Positions 24,792 through 33,155 of a DNA stretch of 64,000 nt are shown one piece after another. The notes below the pieces were generated by a model. It was not told where the DNA came from and ran no database searches. It worked only from the letters and a program-made list of their open reading frames with translations. Source of the stretch: JAICND01 sp040905905 (GTDB lineage Bacteria > Actinomycetota > Acidimicrobiia > Spongiisociales > ZC4RG35); NCBI GenBank assembly GCA_040905905.1, contig JBBDQN010000050.1, forward strand, positions 124,001 to 188,000, written 5' to 3'. The number at the start of each line of letters is the position of its first letter. Position 1 is the first letter of the stretch. A program made the position numbers and the translations under genes.

Positions 24792-25672
24792 AAGGCATAG
24801 TCCTCGCCGGCGGCACTGGCAGCAGGCTCCACCCCACCACCCTGGGCGTGAGCAAACAGCTCATACCTGTCTACGACAAGCCTCTGGTGTATTACTCGCT
24901 CACCACCCTCATGCTGGCGGGGTTGCGGGAGATCCTTGTCGTTAGCGGGCCGGGTGAGGTTGGCGCCTATCAGCGGCTTCTCGGCACCGGAGAGCAGTGG
25001 GGGATCGTTCTCTCCTATGATGTCCAACCTGAGCCCGCTGGTATCGCTCAGGCGTTCCATGTCGGCGCCGACTTCATCGGTGGCCAGTCGTGTGCGCTGG
25101 TCCTCGGCGACAACATTGTTCATGGCAGTGGCCTCTCGGTAAAACTCCAGGCGGCCGCTCGCGTCAAGACGGGCGCGGTGGTGTTCGGATATTGGGTCAA
25201 CGATCCCCGCGATTATGGAGTGGTGACCATCGACGGTCGGGGCCGACCCATTGCCATAGAGGAGAAACCCGATAACCCATCGTCTCATTGGGCAGTCATC
25301 GGCCTCTATTTCTATGACTCCCAGGTGACCGAGCTGGCCTCCCAGCTCAAGCCGTCCTCCCGGGGGGAGTATGAGATCACTGACCTGACCCGTGCCTACC
25401 TTGAGCGAGACCAGCTCGAAGTGGAGCTACTGGGTCGTGGCTACGCCTGGCTTGATGCCGGAACGCCGGACTCGCTGCTCGAAGCTGCCACCTTCGTCAA
25501 CATCCTCGAAAAGCGACAGGGCTTCAAGATTGCCTGCCCCGAGGAAGTTGCCTACCGAATGGGTTTCATCGGCCGCGCTCAGCTCGATGGTCTCATTGCC
25601 GCCATGCCGGCTTCTTCCTATGCGAGCTACCTCGCCGCCCTTCTCGACCACCCAGCGCTTGGAGCCGAGTGA
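24788..25672 (+). CDS. rmlA: Glucose-1-phosphate thymidylyltransferase
   Basis: 294 residues, normal for RmlA. It makes dTDP-glucose from dTTP and glucose-1-phosphate. Motifs: LAGGTGSRLHPTT, the sugar-binding YDKPLVYYSL, LGDNIVHG, EEKPDNPSSHWAVIGLYFYD and the C-terminal CPEEVAYRMGFI. The GTG start overlaps the previous stop. The matching RmlB and RmlC lie about 4 kb away on the other strand, and no obvious RmlD is in the window. Confidence 0.93.
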   Translation: MKGIVLAGGTGSRLHPTTLGVSKQLIPVYDKPLVYYSLTTLMLAGLREILVVSGPGEVGAYQRLLGTGEQWGIVLSYDVQPEPAGIAQAFHVGADFIGGQSCALVLGDNIVHGSGLSVKLQAAARVKTGAVVFGYWVNDPRDYGVVTIDGRGRPIAIEEKPDNPSSHWAVIGLYFYDSQVTELASQLKPSSRGEYEITDLTRAYLERDQLEVELLGRGYAWLDAGTPDSLLEAATFVNILEKRQGFKIACPEEVAYRMGFIGRAQLDGLIAAMPASSYASYLAALLDHPALGAE

Positions 25673-25676
25673 TCCA

Positions 25677-26771
25677 GTGGACCTGAAGGATCTCTCCGTC
25701 GCAGTCGTGTTGGGGACCCGCCCTGAGATCATCAAGCTTGCCCACGTTATCCGACTGTTGGGTGCGGCGGCCCGGGTGGTTCACACCGGCCAGCATTACG
25801 ACCCCGGGCTCTCGGGAATCTTCTTTCATGCCTTTGGCCTCGACGACCCGGCGATCCGGCTCGAGATCGGGGGACGATCACGAGGCGCCCAAATCGGAGA
25901 AGCCGTTGCGGCTCTGGACACTCATTTCGAGATCGATCGGCCGCTGGTGGTGGTGGTCCAGGGAGACACCAACACAACGATGGCGGCGGCAATCGCCGCC
26001 AATGCCCGAGAGATCCCGGTCGTCCATGTAGAAGCGGGCCTCCGCAGCCATGACCGGGCGATGCCCGAAGAACACAACCGCGTAGTCACCGACCATCTGG
26101 CGGATCTTCTCCTCGCTCCCACGGATCTTGCCCGGTCCAACCTTCTGGCTGAGGGGATTCCGGACGACCGGATCGTCGTCACTGGCAACACGGTGGTCGA
26201 AGCAGTCTCATCGTTGCTGCCAAGTCCAGAACAACGGTCCGAACTGCTTGATCGATTCGGCCTGGTGCCCGGAGGCTTCGTTCTCTCCACGTTTCATCGT
26301 CCCGAGAACGTCGATCGGCCCGAAACCTTCGCCACCATTCTCGGCGAACTGGCTGGGTTGGGGATCCCGGTGGTGCTTCCCCTTCATCCGCGTTCGCGGG
26401 CTCGAGTTGAGCAACACGGCCTCACTCATCTCCTTGACAAGTTGATCGTGGTCGACCCGGTCGGATATCAGGACTTTCTCGGATTGTTGGCCGAATGCGC
26501 GGTGGCCGTTGCCGACTCGGGGGGAGTGCAGGAGGAGGTTTCGGTGGTCAAGCGACCGGTGGTGGTCGTCAGGAACTCGACGGAACGGCCCGAGGTCATC
26601 GGCACGTTCGCCGAGAGGGTCGTACCAGGTCCAGAGATCGGGCGGACCGTGGCAGTGTGGCTGGCCGACTTGCCTGCGGTTCATCGTCGTCTTTCCCTCA
26701 TTCCTTCGCCCTACGGGGAGGGTCAAGCGTCGGAAGCGACGGTCACCGAAATCGTCCGCCTGGTGAGTTGA
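25677..26771 (+). CDS. wecB: UDP-N-acetylglucosamine 2-epimerase
   Basis: 364 residues, family length. It interconverts UDP-GlcNAc and UDP-ManNAc. Motifs: VLGTRPEIIKLAHVI, HTGQHYD, QGDTNTT, HVEAGLRSHD, FHRPENVD and DSGGVQEE. GTG 25677 lies 4 nt after the rmlA stop, so they are co-transcribed. No UDP-ManNAc dehydrogenase (WecC) is seen nearby, so ManNAc itself may be used. Confidence 0.93.
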   Translation: MDLKDLSVAVVLGTRPEIIKLAHVIRLLGAAARVVHTGQHYDPGLSGIFFHAFGLDDPAIRLEIGGRSRGAQIGEAVAALDTHFEIDRPLVVVVQGDTNTTMAAAIAANAREIPVVHVEAGLRSHDRAMPEEHNRVVTDHLADLLLAPTDLARSNLLAEGIPDDRIVVTGNTVVEAVSSLLPSPEQRSELLDRFGLVPGGFVLSTFHRPENVDRPETFATILGELAGLGIPVVLPLHPRSRARVEQHGLTHLLDKLIVVDPVGYQDFLGLLAECAVAVADSGGVQEEVSVVKRPVVVVRNSTERPEVIGTFAERVVPGPEIGRTVAVWLADLPAVHRRLSLIPSPYGEGQASEATVTEIVRLVS

Positions 26772-26772
26772 T

Positions 26773-27774
26773 TTGGCTCGTCTTGGTCGACAGAAATCGT
26801 CAGGGCTGGAGGTGAGACTCTCCGTCGGCAGCTGGCCTGGCCTGAAGGGGAGCAGCGTTCTCCAGGTCTGCCATCCGGATTGGCGAGGAGTACGCGCGGC
26901 CGCTTACGGGTTCGGGGATCCCGTTGTAGAGACGAAGGACGCCGGGCGCTCCGCGATGCACATCGTTCACAACGCAAGATCGGCCGGCGTAAAGACGATT
27001 GTCGTCCAGGGTTTTCCACCGGGCGCGGCGAACTTATTGCGCACCGCTCGTCGAGCCGGCCTTGCTACGCGTTGCCTGCTTCACTCCTCCCCCGCTCAAC
27101 ACGGAGCAGAGGGGGGGGAGGCTGAGGTCGTCGAACAGGTCCTGGCGCTGGCGGCTGAGGGTGCCGTGGGAGTCGTCGGATTTGTCAAGAAGGGCTTGGC
27201 CGAGATGTTCAATGCGCTTGGTTATGAGGCCCGCTGGGTGCCCAACCGGATGCCCACGCTACCCGGCCTGATCAGGGTCTCACCTCAAGGGCGCCAGCCG
27301 CACATCGGAGTCATGGCGGAGCCCTTCTGGCGCAAGAACGTGGTCACCCAGTTGGGCGCAGTGGCCATACTCGAGGGAACCGCCCATGTGATGAGACGAC
27401 CTGACGTCGGTTACTTGGCCCAGCTCCCGATCATCGAGCACGGCACCCTGGGATGGGAGCAATTCGTCGGACTCCTGGGCTCCATGGATCTGAACCTCTA
27501 TACCACTTTGTCCGAATGCCAACCCCTGACCCCAATGGAGAGCTACCTTGCCGCGGTGCCCTGTCTCTTCTCGCGGACCTCGGTGCTGTTCGAGGACAGT
27601 CCGGAGCTGTTGGGGATCTCCACCCTCGCGGAGGTGGACAATCCGGCGGCCATCGCCAAAGCTGCCCGTCGACTGCTGGCGAACGCGGACGAGGTCATTC
27701 CGCTGGCGCAGAGCTGGATGGCCAACTTTGATAAGGTAGCTGCAAAGCGATGGATGGCGTTCAGTAGGGACTGA
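26773..27774 (+). CDS. GT-B type glycosyltransferase (GT4-like), divergent
   Basis: 333 residues. The C-terminal half has the Rossmann-like second domain with YTTLSECQPLTPMESYLAAVPCLFS, which resembles the E-x7-E motif of GT4 enzymes. The N-terminal half is divergent (HIVHNARSAG, VVQGFPPG). No membrane span. TTG 26773 is taken as start, one base after the wecB stop; GTG 26812 is a good alternative. Probably the last gene of the dehydrase-SDR-rmlA-wecB operon. Confidence 0.72.
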   Translation: MARLGRQKSSGLEVRLSVGSWPGLKGSSVLQVCHPDWRGVRAAAYGFGDPVVETKDAGRSAMHIVHNARSAGVKTIVVQGFPPGAANLLRTARRAGLATRCLLHSSPAQHGAEGGEAEVVEQVLALAAEGAVGVVGFVKKGLAEMFNALGYEARWVPNRMPTLPGLIRVSPQGRQPHIGVMAEPFWRKNVVTQLGAVAILEGTAHVMRRPDVGYLAQLPIIEHGTLGWEQFVGLLGSMDLNLYTTLSECQPLTPMESYLAAVPCLFSRTSVLFEDSPELLGISTLAEVDNPAAIAKAARRLLANADEVIPLAQSWMANFDKVAAKRWMAFSRD

Positions 27775-27929
27775 GAGGATCCTTGCGACAAGTTTGGCTA
27801 TGCAGCGGACCAACCGGTCGCCCGCCTCTGCGGGTTCCAACCATTCCGTGACCGGGCGAGCCACCGGCAGGTATTTCGGAGCCACACATGGTGAAGTTCC
27901 CTCGCCTCAACCATTTCCCCTCACTCCGG

Positions 27930-27935
27930 TAGTTT
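27930..27935 (+). promoter_or_regulatory. Candidate -10 box (TAGTTT) for a leaderless transcript
   Basis: TAGTTT lies 6 nt before GTG 27942, at the end of a 167-bp intergenic stretch where I see nothing else. Confidence 0.35.
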
Positions 27936-27941
27936 CCCTCC

Positions 27942-29327
27942 GTGAATCAACCTTCCGCGGGGCGTCCCAATGGGGGGAGTGCAGAGATCCGGTCTTGGAT
28001 CTCTACGTTCATCCGCACACCAGGCTTGTGGGCGGTGGTCGCTGTCGGATTAACGGCTTCATGGATCATGGCTCTGGTGTGGCCGATCAACTACGACGAG
28101 GGTTTCAATTACCTGTATTACGCCGACCGTGGATTCAGGTTCACGATCACGGACTACGCATATCCGAACAACCACGTGCTCTTCACCCTCATCCAGGCGA
28201 TGATCCCCCGTCGCTTGGTCGACCAAGAACCGCTCGTGCTTCGCCTCCCCAACTTGCTCGTGTCGGTGGCTCTGGTGGTCGCTCTGGCATGGGATCGAAC
28301 CCGTCTAAAGTCCGGGCCTCTGCGGGCTCTGGCGATCGTATTCGCTGGCCCGTTCGCGCTTCAGTACTTCGGCCAGGCTCGGGGCTTCCAGATCGGTACC
28401 GCGTTTGCTGCGCTCGGGTTGCTCACTGCGATCCGTTTTTCGAGTCGGCCTTGGGGAGCAGCCGGCGCCGCTGGCCTGATCGCCCTCGCTGCGTGGTCGG
28501 TGCCGACTTTTGCGTTCGGAGCACCCATTGTCGCCGTGTGGTTTCTTCTGCGTCGGGATGCACGTGGTGCGTTCGTGTACTCGGTGCTCTTCGCTGGGAC
28601 CGCAACCTTGTTGTACGCACCGGTGCTCGGCCAACTGCTCAGCGATCGCACCAACTCGTTCTCGGAATTCCGCCCTCTCGGCGAGTACTCCGGGGACCTG
28701 GTCTCGAACAGCTTCTTTCTCCCCCTTGGAATGAGTATCGCGGTTCTCGTCTTAGGCATTTTGGCATGGTTTAGGTCATCAGCAAGGCTGAGGGGTTCGG
28801 ACGGTCGATCCGCTAAGACATTCCTGTTCGTCGGCTTCTGCCTCATGTTCGTTTTGATCGCCGAGTTCGTGACCCTCGCGGACATCGCTGCGTCTCCGTT
28901 TGTCCGAAACGCGTCCTTCTTTCCGGCGTTCGTTCTTGTCGGGCTGTGGAATGCTCCTTTATCTCGGTTCACGCGGTTGGTCATTGCCGCGCTGATAGGG
29001 CTGAACGTGTTGCTTGGGGTCGCCTGGGTCTCGCATATCGCTGATGGGTCCGGCATAGTTGCCTTTCGAGGTACCACAAGCGGCCAGACTCCCCGCCTCG
29101 ACGAGCTTCTCAATATGGCCGTCGCCGAGTTGCATTGCGCATGGACCGACGAATGGACGTGCAGGCTCTACGAAGCCCGGCTCCAGGCGGCAGGGATCAA
29201 TCTGGTCTATCCCCTGGAACACGTGTCACCGGGCCCGTGCATCATTGGAAACCATCCCCCGCTGCCGGGAACAGGAATCGAGGTAGTGGCGCGCGATGGG
29301 GCGACCGGCCTCGTCTGTTACGGCTGA
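27942..29327 (+). CDS. GT-C type membrane glycosyltransferase (ArnT/PMT-like)
   Basis: 461 residues with about ten membrane helices. The acidic NYDEGFNY motif follows the first helix, as in GT-C enzymes that use polyprenyl-phosphate sugars on the outer face. A soluble C-terminal tail (about 385-461) has several cysteines. The GTG start is probably leaderless. The donor may be made by one of the GtrB-like GT2 enzymes. About 240 bp without features separate it from the convergent rmlB. Confidence 0.78.
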   Translation: MNQPSAGRPNGGSAEIRSWISTFIRTPGLWAVVAVGLTASWIMALVWPINYDEGFNYLYYADRGFRFTITDYAYPNNHVLFTLIQAMIPRRLVDQEPLVLRLPNLLVSVALVVALAWDRTRLKSGPLRALAIVFAGPFALQYFGQARGFQIGTAFAALGLLTAIRFSSRPWGAAGAAGLIALAAWSVPTFAFGAPIVAVWFLLRRDARGAFVYSVLFAGTATLLYAPVLGQLLSDRTNSFSEFRPLGEYSGDLVSNSFFLPLGMSIAVLVLGILAWFRSSARLRGSDGRSAKTFLFVGFCLMFVLIAEFVTLADIAASPFVRNASFFPAFVLVGLWNAPLSRFTRLVIAALIGLNVLLGVAWVSHIADGSGIVAFRGTTSGQTPRLDELLNMAVAELHCAWTDEWTCRLYEARLQAAGINLVYPLEHVSPGPCIIGNHPPLPGTGIEVVARDGATGLVCYG

Positions 29328-29569
29328 GGCACCAGTACTCACTAACGGCAGTCGATGTCTACGCGGACCAGGACCTCAAGGCCCCTTTATGGTTGGTGCT
29401 TGGCGATTACCTGCGTCCTAAGCGGTGGAAGAGAGCTTCCTGAGAGTCGGGTTGGAAGGGAACACCCCGAGTTCCCCACATTCGTTGCCATCGTCGCCAT
29501 TATCCGGCTCCGTGGCTAGTGCGCCGTGGCTTCCGGCCGAAATAGTCACGCTGACTAGAGGCAATGCGG

Positions 29570-30586
29570 TCACCGGATATGTGTTTCAGACTGTGCGGGT
29601 GAAGAGGGGCTTTGATTGAGCGGACTGTTCGTGAGAGGCTCCCACCAGTCGCGCCGTGTGCGGTACCACTCGATGGTTTCGGTCAGGCGGTCGACCAGCG
29701 AGTGGATCGGGGCCCATCCCAGGTCGCGAATGCGGCCCGAATTGACCGCGTAGCGGAAATCGTGACCCGGGCGGTCGGGCACGGATTCGATCCACGATTC
29801 GTCGAGTTTGAATATGCCGAGGATCAGCTTGGTCAAGTCGAGATTGGACACCTGAGCGTTAGCTCCTATGTTGTAGACCTGACCCGCTTCACCCTTGTCA
29901 ACCAGGAGGTGGAGGGCCCGGCAGTGATCCTCGACATGAAGCCAGTCGCGCATGTTGGCTCCATCCCCATAGAGGGGGACCCGGCGACCTTCGAGAAGAC
30001 TGGTGACGAACAGGGGTATGAGCTTTTCGGGGAACTGGTAAGGCCCGAAGTTGTTGGTGCAGCGGGTGACGATCACCGGAAAGCCATAAGTGTGGTGATA
30101 GGCGAGGGCCAATAGGTCAGCCCCGGCCTTGGATGCCGAATACGGAGAGGAGGGAAGCAACTGGGTGTCCTCATCCGCGAAACCTTCATCAACCGAGCCG
30201 TACACCTCGTCGGTCGAGACGTGGATGAACCGTTCCACTAAATGACGTCGGGACGCTTCGAGGAGCACTGCAGTGCCCGCCACGTTGGTGTCCGAAAACA
30301 CCACAGGGCTGCCGATCGAGCGGTCAACGTGGGTTTCGGCAGCGAGATGGATGACCACGTCGTGGCCCTGGACGACTTCATCGACCACCGCCGGGTCACG
30401 GATGTCGCCTTCGATGAATCGATGGCGGTCGATTTGGTCGATTTCGTCAACGGTTGCCTGGACGCCGGCGTAGGTAAGCAGGTCGAGATTGGTGACCTGA
30501 CCTGTCGGATCGGCCCTGAGAAGGTGCCGTACCAGGTTCGAGCCAATGAAACCGGCACCTCCGGTGACCAGATATCGGCGGCTCAT
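29570..30586 (-). CDS. rmlB: dTDP-glucose 4,6-dehydratase
   Basis: 338 residues, extended SDR. Motifs: LVTGGAGFIGSNLVRH, STDEVYGS (catalytic Thr-Asp-Glu), YSASKAGADLL (YxxxK), NNFGPYQFPEKL and RDWLHVEDHCRA. Makes dTDP-4-keto-6-deoxyglucose. ATG 30586 overlaps the rmlC stop (ATGA). Last gene of the gmd-SDR-rmlC-rmlB operon. Confidence 0.94.
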   Translation of the reverse strand: MSRRYLVTGGAGFIGSNLVRHLLRADPTGQVTNLDLLTYAGVQATVDEIDQIDRHRFIEGDIRDPAVVDEVVQGHDVVIHLAAETHVDRSIGSPVVFSDTNVAGTAVLLEASRRHLVERFIHVSTDEVYGSVDEGFADEDTQLLPSSPYSASKAGADLLALAYHHTYGFPVIVTRCTNNFGPYQFPEKLIPLFVTSLLEGRRVPLYGDGANMRDWLHVEDHCRALHLLVDKGEAGQVYNIGANAQVSNLDLTKLILGIFKLDESWIESVPDRPGHDFRYAVNSGRIRDLGWAPIHSLVDRLTETIEWYRTRRDWWEPLTNSPLNQSPSSPAQSETHIR

Positions 30587-31149
30587 GGAAATAGGTCCGC
30601 TTCCTCGAACGCCAATCCGAGCCGATCCTTCTTAGAGACGATGGGATCTTTCTCTCGCAACGGCCAGTCGATCCCGATCGTGGGGTCGTTCCATCGCACA
30701 GTTCTTTCTGTGGCGGGGTTGTAGTAGGAGGTAAGTGAGTAGTCGAGGTACGCACCCTCCGGAGACGTTACGAAGAATCCATGGGCGAAGCCGGGAGGAA
30801 TCCAGAGTTGCATTCCATCACCGCCGCTTAGATGGACGCCAAACCATTGTCCAAGAGAGGGGGAGGATCCTCTTAAGTCAACCGCCACGTCGAAGACCTG
30901 CCCAGCCGCCACTCGGACCAACTTTCCCTGAGGGCTCTCCAGTTGGTAGTGAAGCCCCCGCAAGACATGAGGTCGGGAAAAGGACTGGTTCTCCTGGACG
31001 AAGTCCACGTCGAGCCCGGGGATCGCGGCGAACCTTTCCCGGTGCTGGGTTTCCCAGAAGTATCCGCGATCATCATGGATGACCCGTGAGCGAAAAAGAA
31101 GGAGACCGTTCATTGGTTCTTCGATACGGGAGTCAGATTCTGGACTCAT
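30583..31149 (-). CDS. rmlC: dTDP-4-dehydrorhamnose 3,5-epimerase
   Basis: 188 residues, a cupin. Motifs: DDRGYFWE, VLRGLHYQ (catalytic His), KLVRVAAGQVFDVAVDLR, LWIPPGFAHGF and the late KDRLGLAF. ATG 31149 is chosen because the family normally has some 12 residues before GLLLF; this overlaps the upstream SDR gene by 17 nt. ATG 31113 would be a shorter alternative. Confidence 0.92.
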   Translation of the reverse strand: MSPESDSRIEEPMNGLLLFRSRVIHDDRGYFWETQHRERFAAIPGLDVDFVQENQSFSRPHVLRGLHYQLESPQGKLVRVAAGQVFDVAVDLRGSSPSLGQWFGVHLSGGDGMQLWIPPGFAHGFFVTSPEGAYLDYSLTSYYNPATERTVRWNDPTIGIDWPLREKDPIVSKKDRLGLAFEEADLFP

Positions 31150-32119
31150 TTGAATCCAGCGATCCCTTGACCGCCCGAGGTTTGGTAACTGACACAACCT
31201 CCGATAGTCCATCCTTGAGGGCAACTTGTGGCTGAAAACCGAGACTGTTGAGTCGTTCGGGGTTTAGTACCCGATAGGGATCCCCAGTCGGTCTGGTTGG
31301 GTCAAACCTGATTTGGATACTCGGGCTTACCAAGTCGCGAACAATCGCGGCCAAATCCCCAATCGTGACCCCCTCGCCGCTATCAATGTTGTATGTGTGG
31401 CCCCGCTCGCCCCTGGTTGTGACGAGTACGACGGCACGAGCCGCGTCTTCGACATTGATGAAACTGCGCACGACATCTCCACGTCCCCAGACGGTCAAGA
31501 TCCCATCGGGGGCAGCGGCTAGCGCGCGATCAACCAGGTCGTGAATCACCGTTGACCGGCCACCGCCTCCGGTTCCGTAGACGTTGGTGAATCGCCCGAC
31601 AACGACATCTAGATCCTTGGCTTTCCAACCGACCTGGACCTCGTCACAGATCTTCGACCACGCGTATCCGGATGGCCCATCGGCCAGGCCCAGGGTTGGA
31701 TCCGTCTCCGAGATATGCCGTTTGAGAGGTCGATAGACAACCGCCGATGAGGCCAGGAACAACCGTTTGACTCCTGCCGCTGCGGATGCTCGAAGCACAT
31801 TTGCCGTCACTTGAATGTTGTGCACGAAGGTCTCGAGCGGTTCCCTAGTCTGCACCGTGACCCCTCCCGAACGAGCTGCCAAGTGCACGACATACCGGGC
31901 ACCGGCAAGGACTTGGGCTAGTTCGGCAGAGGCAACGAGATCGATCGAGAGCCGCTTGTCGTTCTTCTCTTGAGCATTGGAATCCCTGGGGTGGCCAATC
32001 GCGACCACGTCATGCCCAGCCCCTTCGAGTTTGGCCACGACTCGATCGCCGATAAAGCCAGACGCGCCGGTAACAACTATGCGCGTTGGCCCTTGAGGGT
32101 CAATTGGGATCGAGCCCAT
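31133..32119 (-). CDS. NAD(P)-dependent sugar epimerase/reductase (extended SDR, Fcl-like)
   Basis: 328 residues. Rossmann motif VVTGASGFIGDRVV, YxxxK as YAWSK, then GRFTNVYG and VRSFINVEDAA. The C-terminal pattern FDPTRPTGDPYRVLN with SLGF recalls GDP-fucose synthase and related GDP-sugar reductases. It directly follows gmd with a 20-bp overlap, so a GDP-4-keto-6-deoxymannose substrate is likely, giving GDP-fucose, GDP-rhamnose or, with the 3-dehydrase, a GDP-3,6-dideoxyhexose. That product choice is inference. Confidence 0.78.
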   Translation of the reverse strand: MGSIPIDPQGPTRIVVTGASGFIGDRVVAKLEGAGHDVVAIGHPRDSNAQEKNDKRLSIDLVASAELAQVLAGARYVVHLAARSGGVTVQTREPLETFVHNIQVTANVLRASAAAGVKRLFLASSAVVYRPLKRHISETDPTLGLADGPSGYAWSKICDEVQVGWKAKDLDVVVGRFTNVYGTGGGGRSTVIHDLVDRALAAAPDGILTVWGRGDVVRSFINVEDAARAVVLVTTRGERGHTYNIDSGEGVTIGDLAAIVRDLVSPSIQIRFDPTRPTGDPYRVLNPERLNSLGFQPQVALKDGLSEVVSVTKPRAVKGSLDSNESRI

Positions 32120-33119
32120 ACGCTTTCATGTCGGTCCGAACCATGTCCTCCACAAGCTCTTCGAAACTTATAGTGGCTGTCCATCCAATGACCTCGCGGG
32201 CCCTCGAGGGGTCACTTTGCAGGGAGTCAACTTCGGCAGGCCGGAAATGGCGAGCGTCGGTTTCCACATAGTTGTGCCAATCAAGTCCGACGAACCCAAA
32301 TGCCACGTCTAGAAAGTCGCGGACCGAATGACTCTCGCCTGTACCAACTACGAGATCCACAGGTTCAGGCAGCTGAAGCATTAAGTGCATGGCTCGCACG
32401 TAATCCCTGGCATGGCCCCAATCGCGCCGCGCCTCGAGGTTGCCGAGCTTCAGTCGCGTCAGCTCGCCCTTGACCAGCAATGGAATAGAAGCCGTGATCT
32501 TCCTTGTCACAAACTCTTTCCCACGCCGAGGACTCTCATGATTGAAGAGGATTCCATTGGATGCGTGCAATCCGTAGGCCTCGCGGTGATTGACGGTTGC
32601 CCAATATGCGTAGACCTTGGCGACTGCGTAGGGGCTCCTGGGATGAAAAGGGGTCGCTTCGTTCTGGGGTGGAGGGGCCGAGCCAAACATCTCACTGCTT
32701 GATGCCTGGTAGTAGCGAATAGTCGGATCCACGCGACGAATGGCCTCCAAGATGCGGACCGCACCAAGTCCTGTCACTGAGCCGGTGTGAACCGGTTGAT
32801 CAAAGGAGGCTCGAACATGTGATTGGGCGGCCAGGTTATAGACCTCGTCTGGATGCAGATCTTCGACAAGGCGCATAAGCGAATGCGAGTCACCCAGGTC
32901 GGTGACGTGCAAAGTCACCGATGGGATGTCGCCTTTTACAAGGTGCCCGATTCTCGTGTCGGCCGGATCGTTAGTGGTTGTCCGGATTGTCCCGTGAACG
33001 TCGTATTCGAGGCCCAGCAACAATTCAGCGAGGTAACTGCCGTCCTGTCCCGTAATCCCCGTGATGAGAGCGCGCTTTAAAAAAGCCCTCCTATGTAGAG
33101 GACATGAGGTTACCCACAA
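32100..33119 (-). CDS. gmd: GDP-mannose 4,6-dehydratase (start codon uncertain)
   Basis: Gmd of about 325-339 residues. Motifs: ALITGITGQDGSYLAELLL, YNLAAQSHV, SSSEMFG, SPYAVAKVYAYW (YxxxK) and NHESPRRGKEFVTRKI. Makes GDP-4-keto-6-deoxymannose. The family N-terminus (MKRALITG) aligns with TTA-AAG-CGC-GCT at 33080, and a perfect AGGAGG (33087-33092) lies 6 nt upstream, but TTA is not a known start. The coordinates use the nearest in-frame canonical codon, TTG 33119, which has no Shine-Dalgarno. An indel or substitution at the start is possible. Confidence 0.88.
   Translation of the reverse strand: MWVTSCPLHRRAFLKRALITGITGQDGSYLAELLLGLEYDVHGTIRTTTNDPADTRIGHLVKGDIPSVTLHVTDLGDSHSLMRLVEDLHPDEVYNLAAQSHVRASFDQPVHTGSVTGLGAVRILEAIRRVDPTIRYYQASSSEMFGSAPPPQNEATPFHPRSPYAVAKVYAYWATVNHREAYGLHASNGILFNHESPRRGKEFVTRKITASIPLLVKGELTRLKLGNLEARRDWGHARDYVRAMHLMLQLPEPVDLVVGTGESHSVRDFLDVAFGFVGLDWHNYVETDARHFRPAEVDSLQSDPSRAREVIGWTATISFEELVEDMVRTDMKAYGLDPN
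33087..33092 (-). promoter_or_regulatory. Perfect Shine-Dalgarno AGGAGG before gmd
   Basis: AGGAGG on the minus strand, followed after 6 nt by the codon TTA (33080-33078) where Met-1 of Gmd is expected. It argues that initiation was, or is, at this position rather than at TTG 33119. Confidence 0.6.
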
Positions 33120-33141
33120 GATCGACAGGTGGGACTCTGGG

Positions 33142-33147
33142 TACGCT
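33142..33147 (+). promoter_or_regulatory. Candidate -10 box (TACGCT) for a leaderless transcript
   Basis: TACGCT lies 8 nt before GTG 33156 in the short divergent gap with gmd. A TCGACA at 33122-33127 could be a weak -35 but the spacer is only 14 nt. Confidence 0.35.
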
Positions 33148-33155
33148 AGGTCGCT

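Noticed and set aside
27794..28774. 326-residue plus-strand frame overlapping the GT-C gene
   Set aside because: The other frame has clear membrane helices and the DE motif; this one is Arg/Ser/Gly-rich noise.
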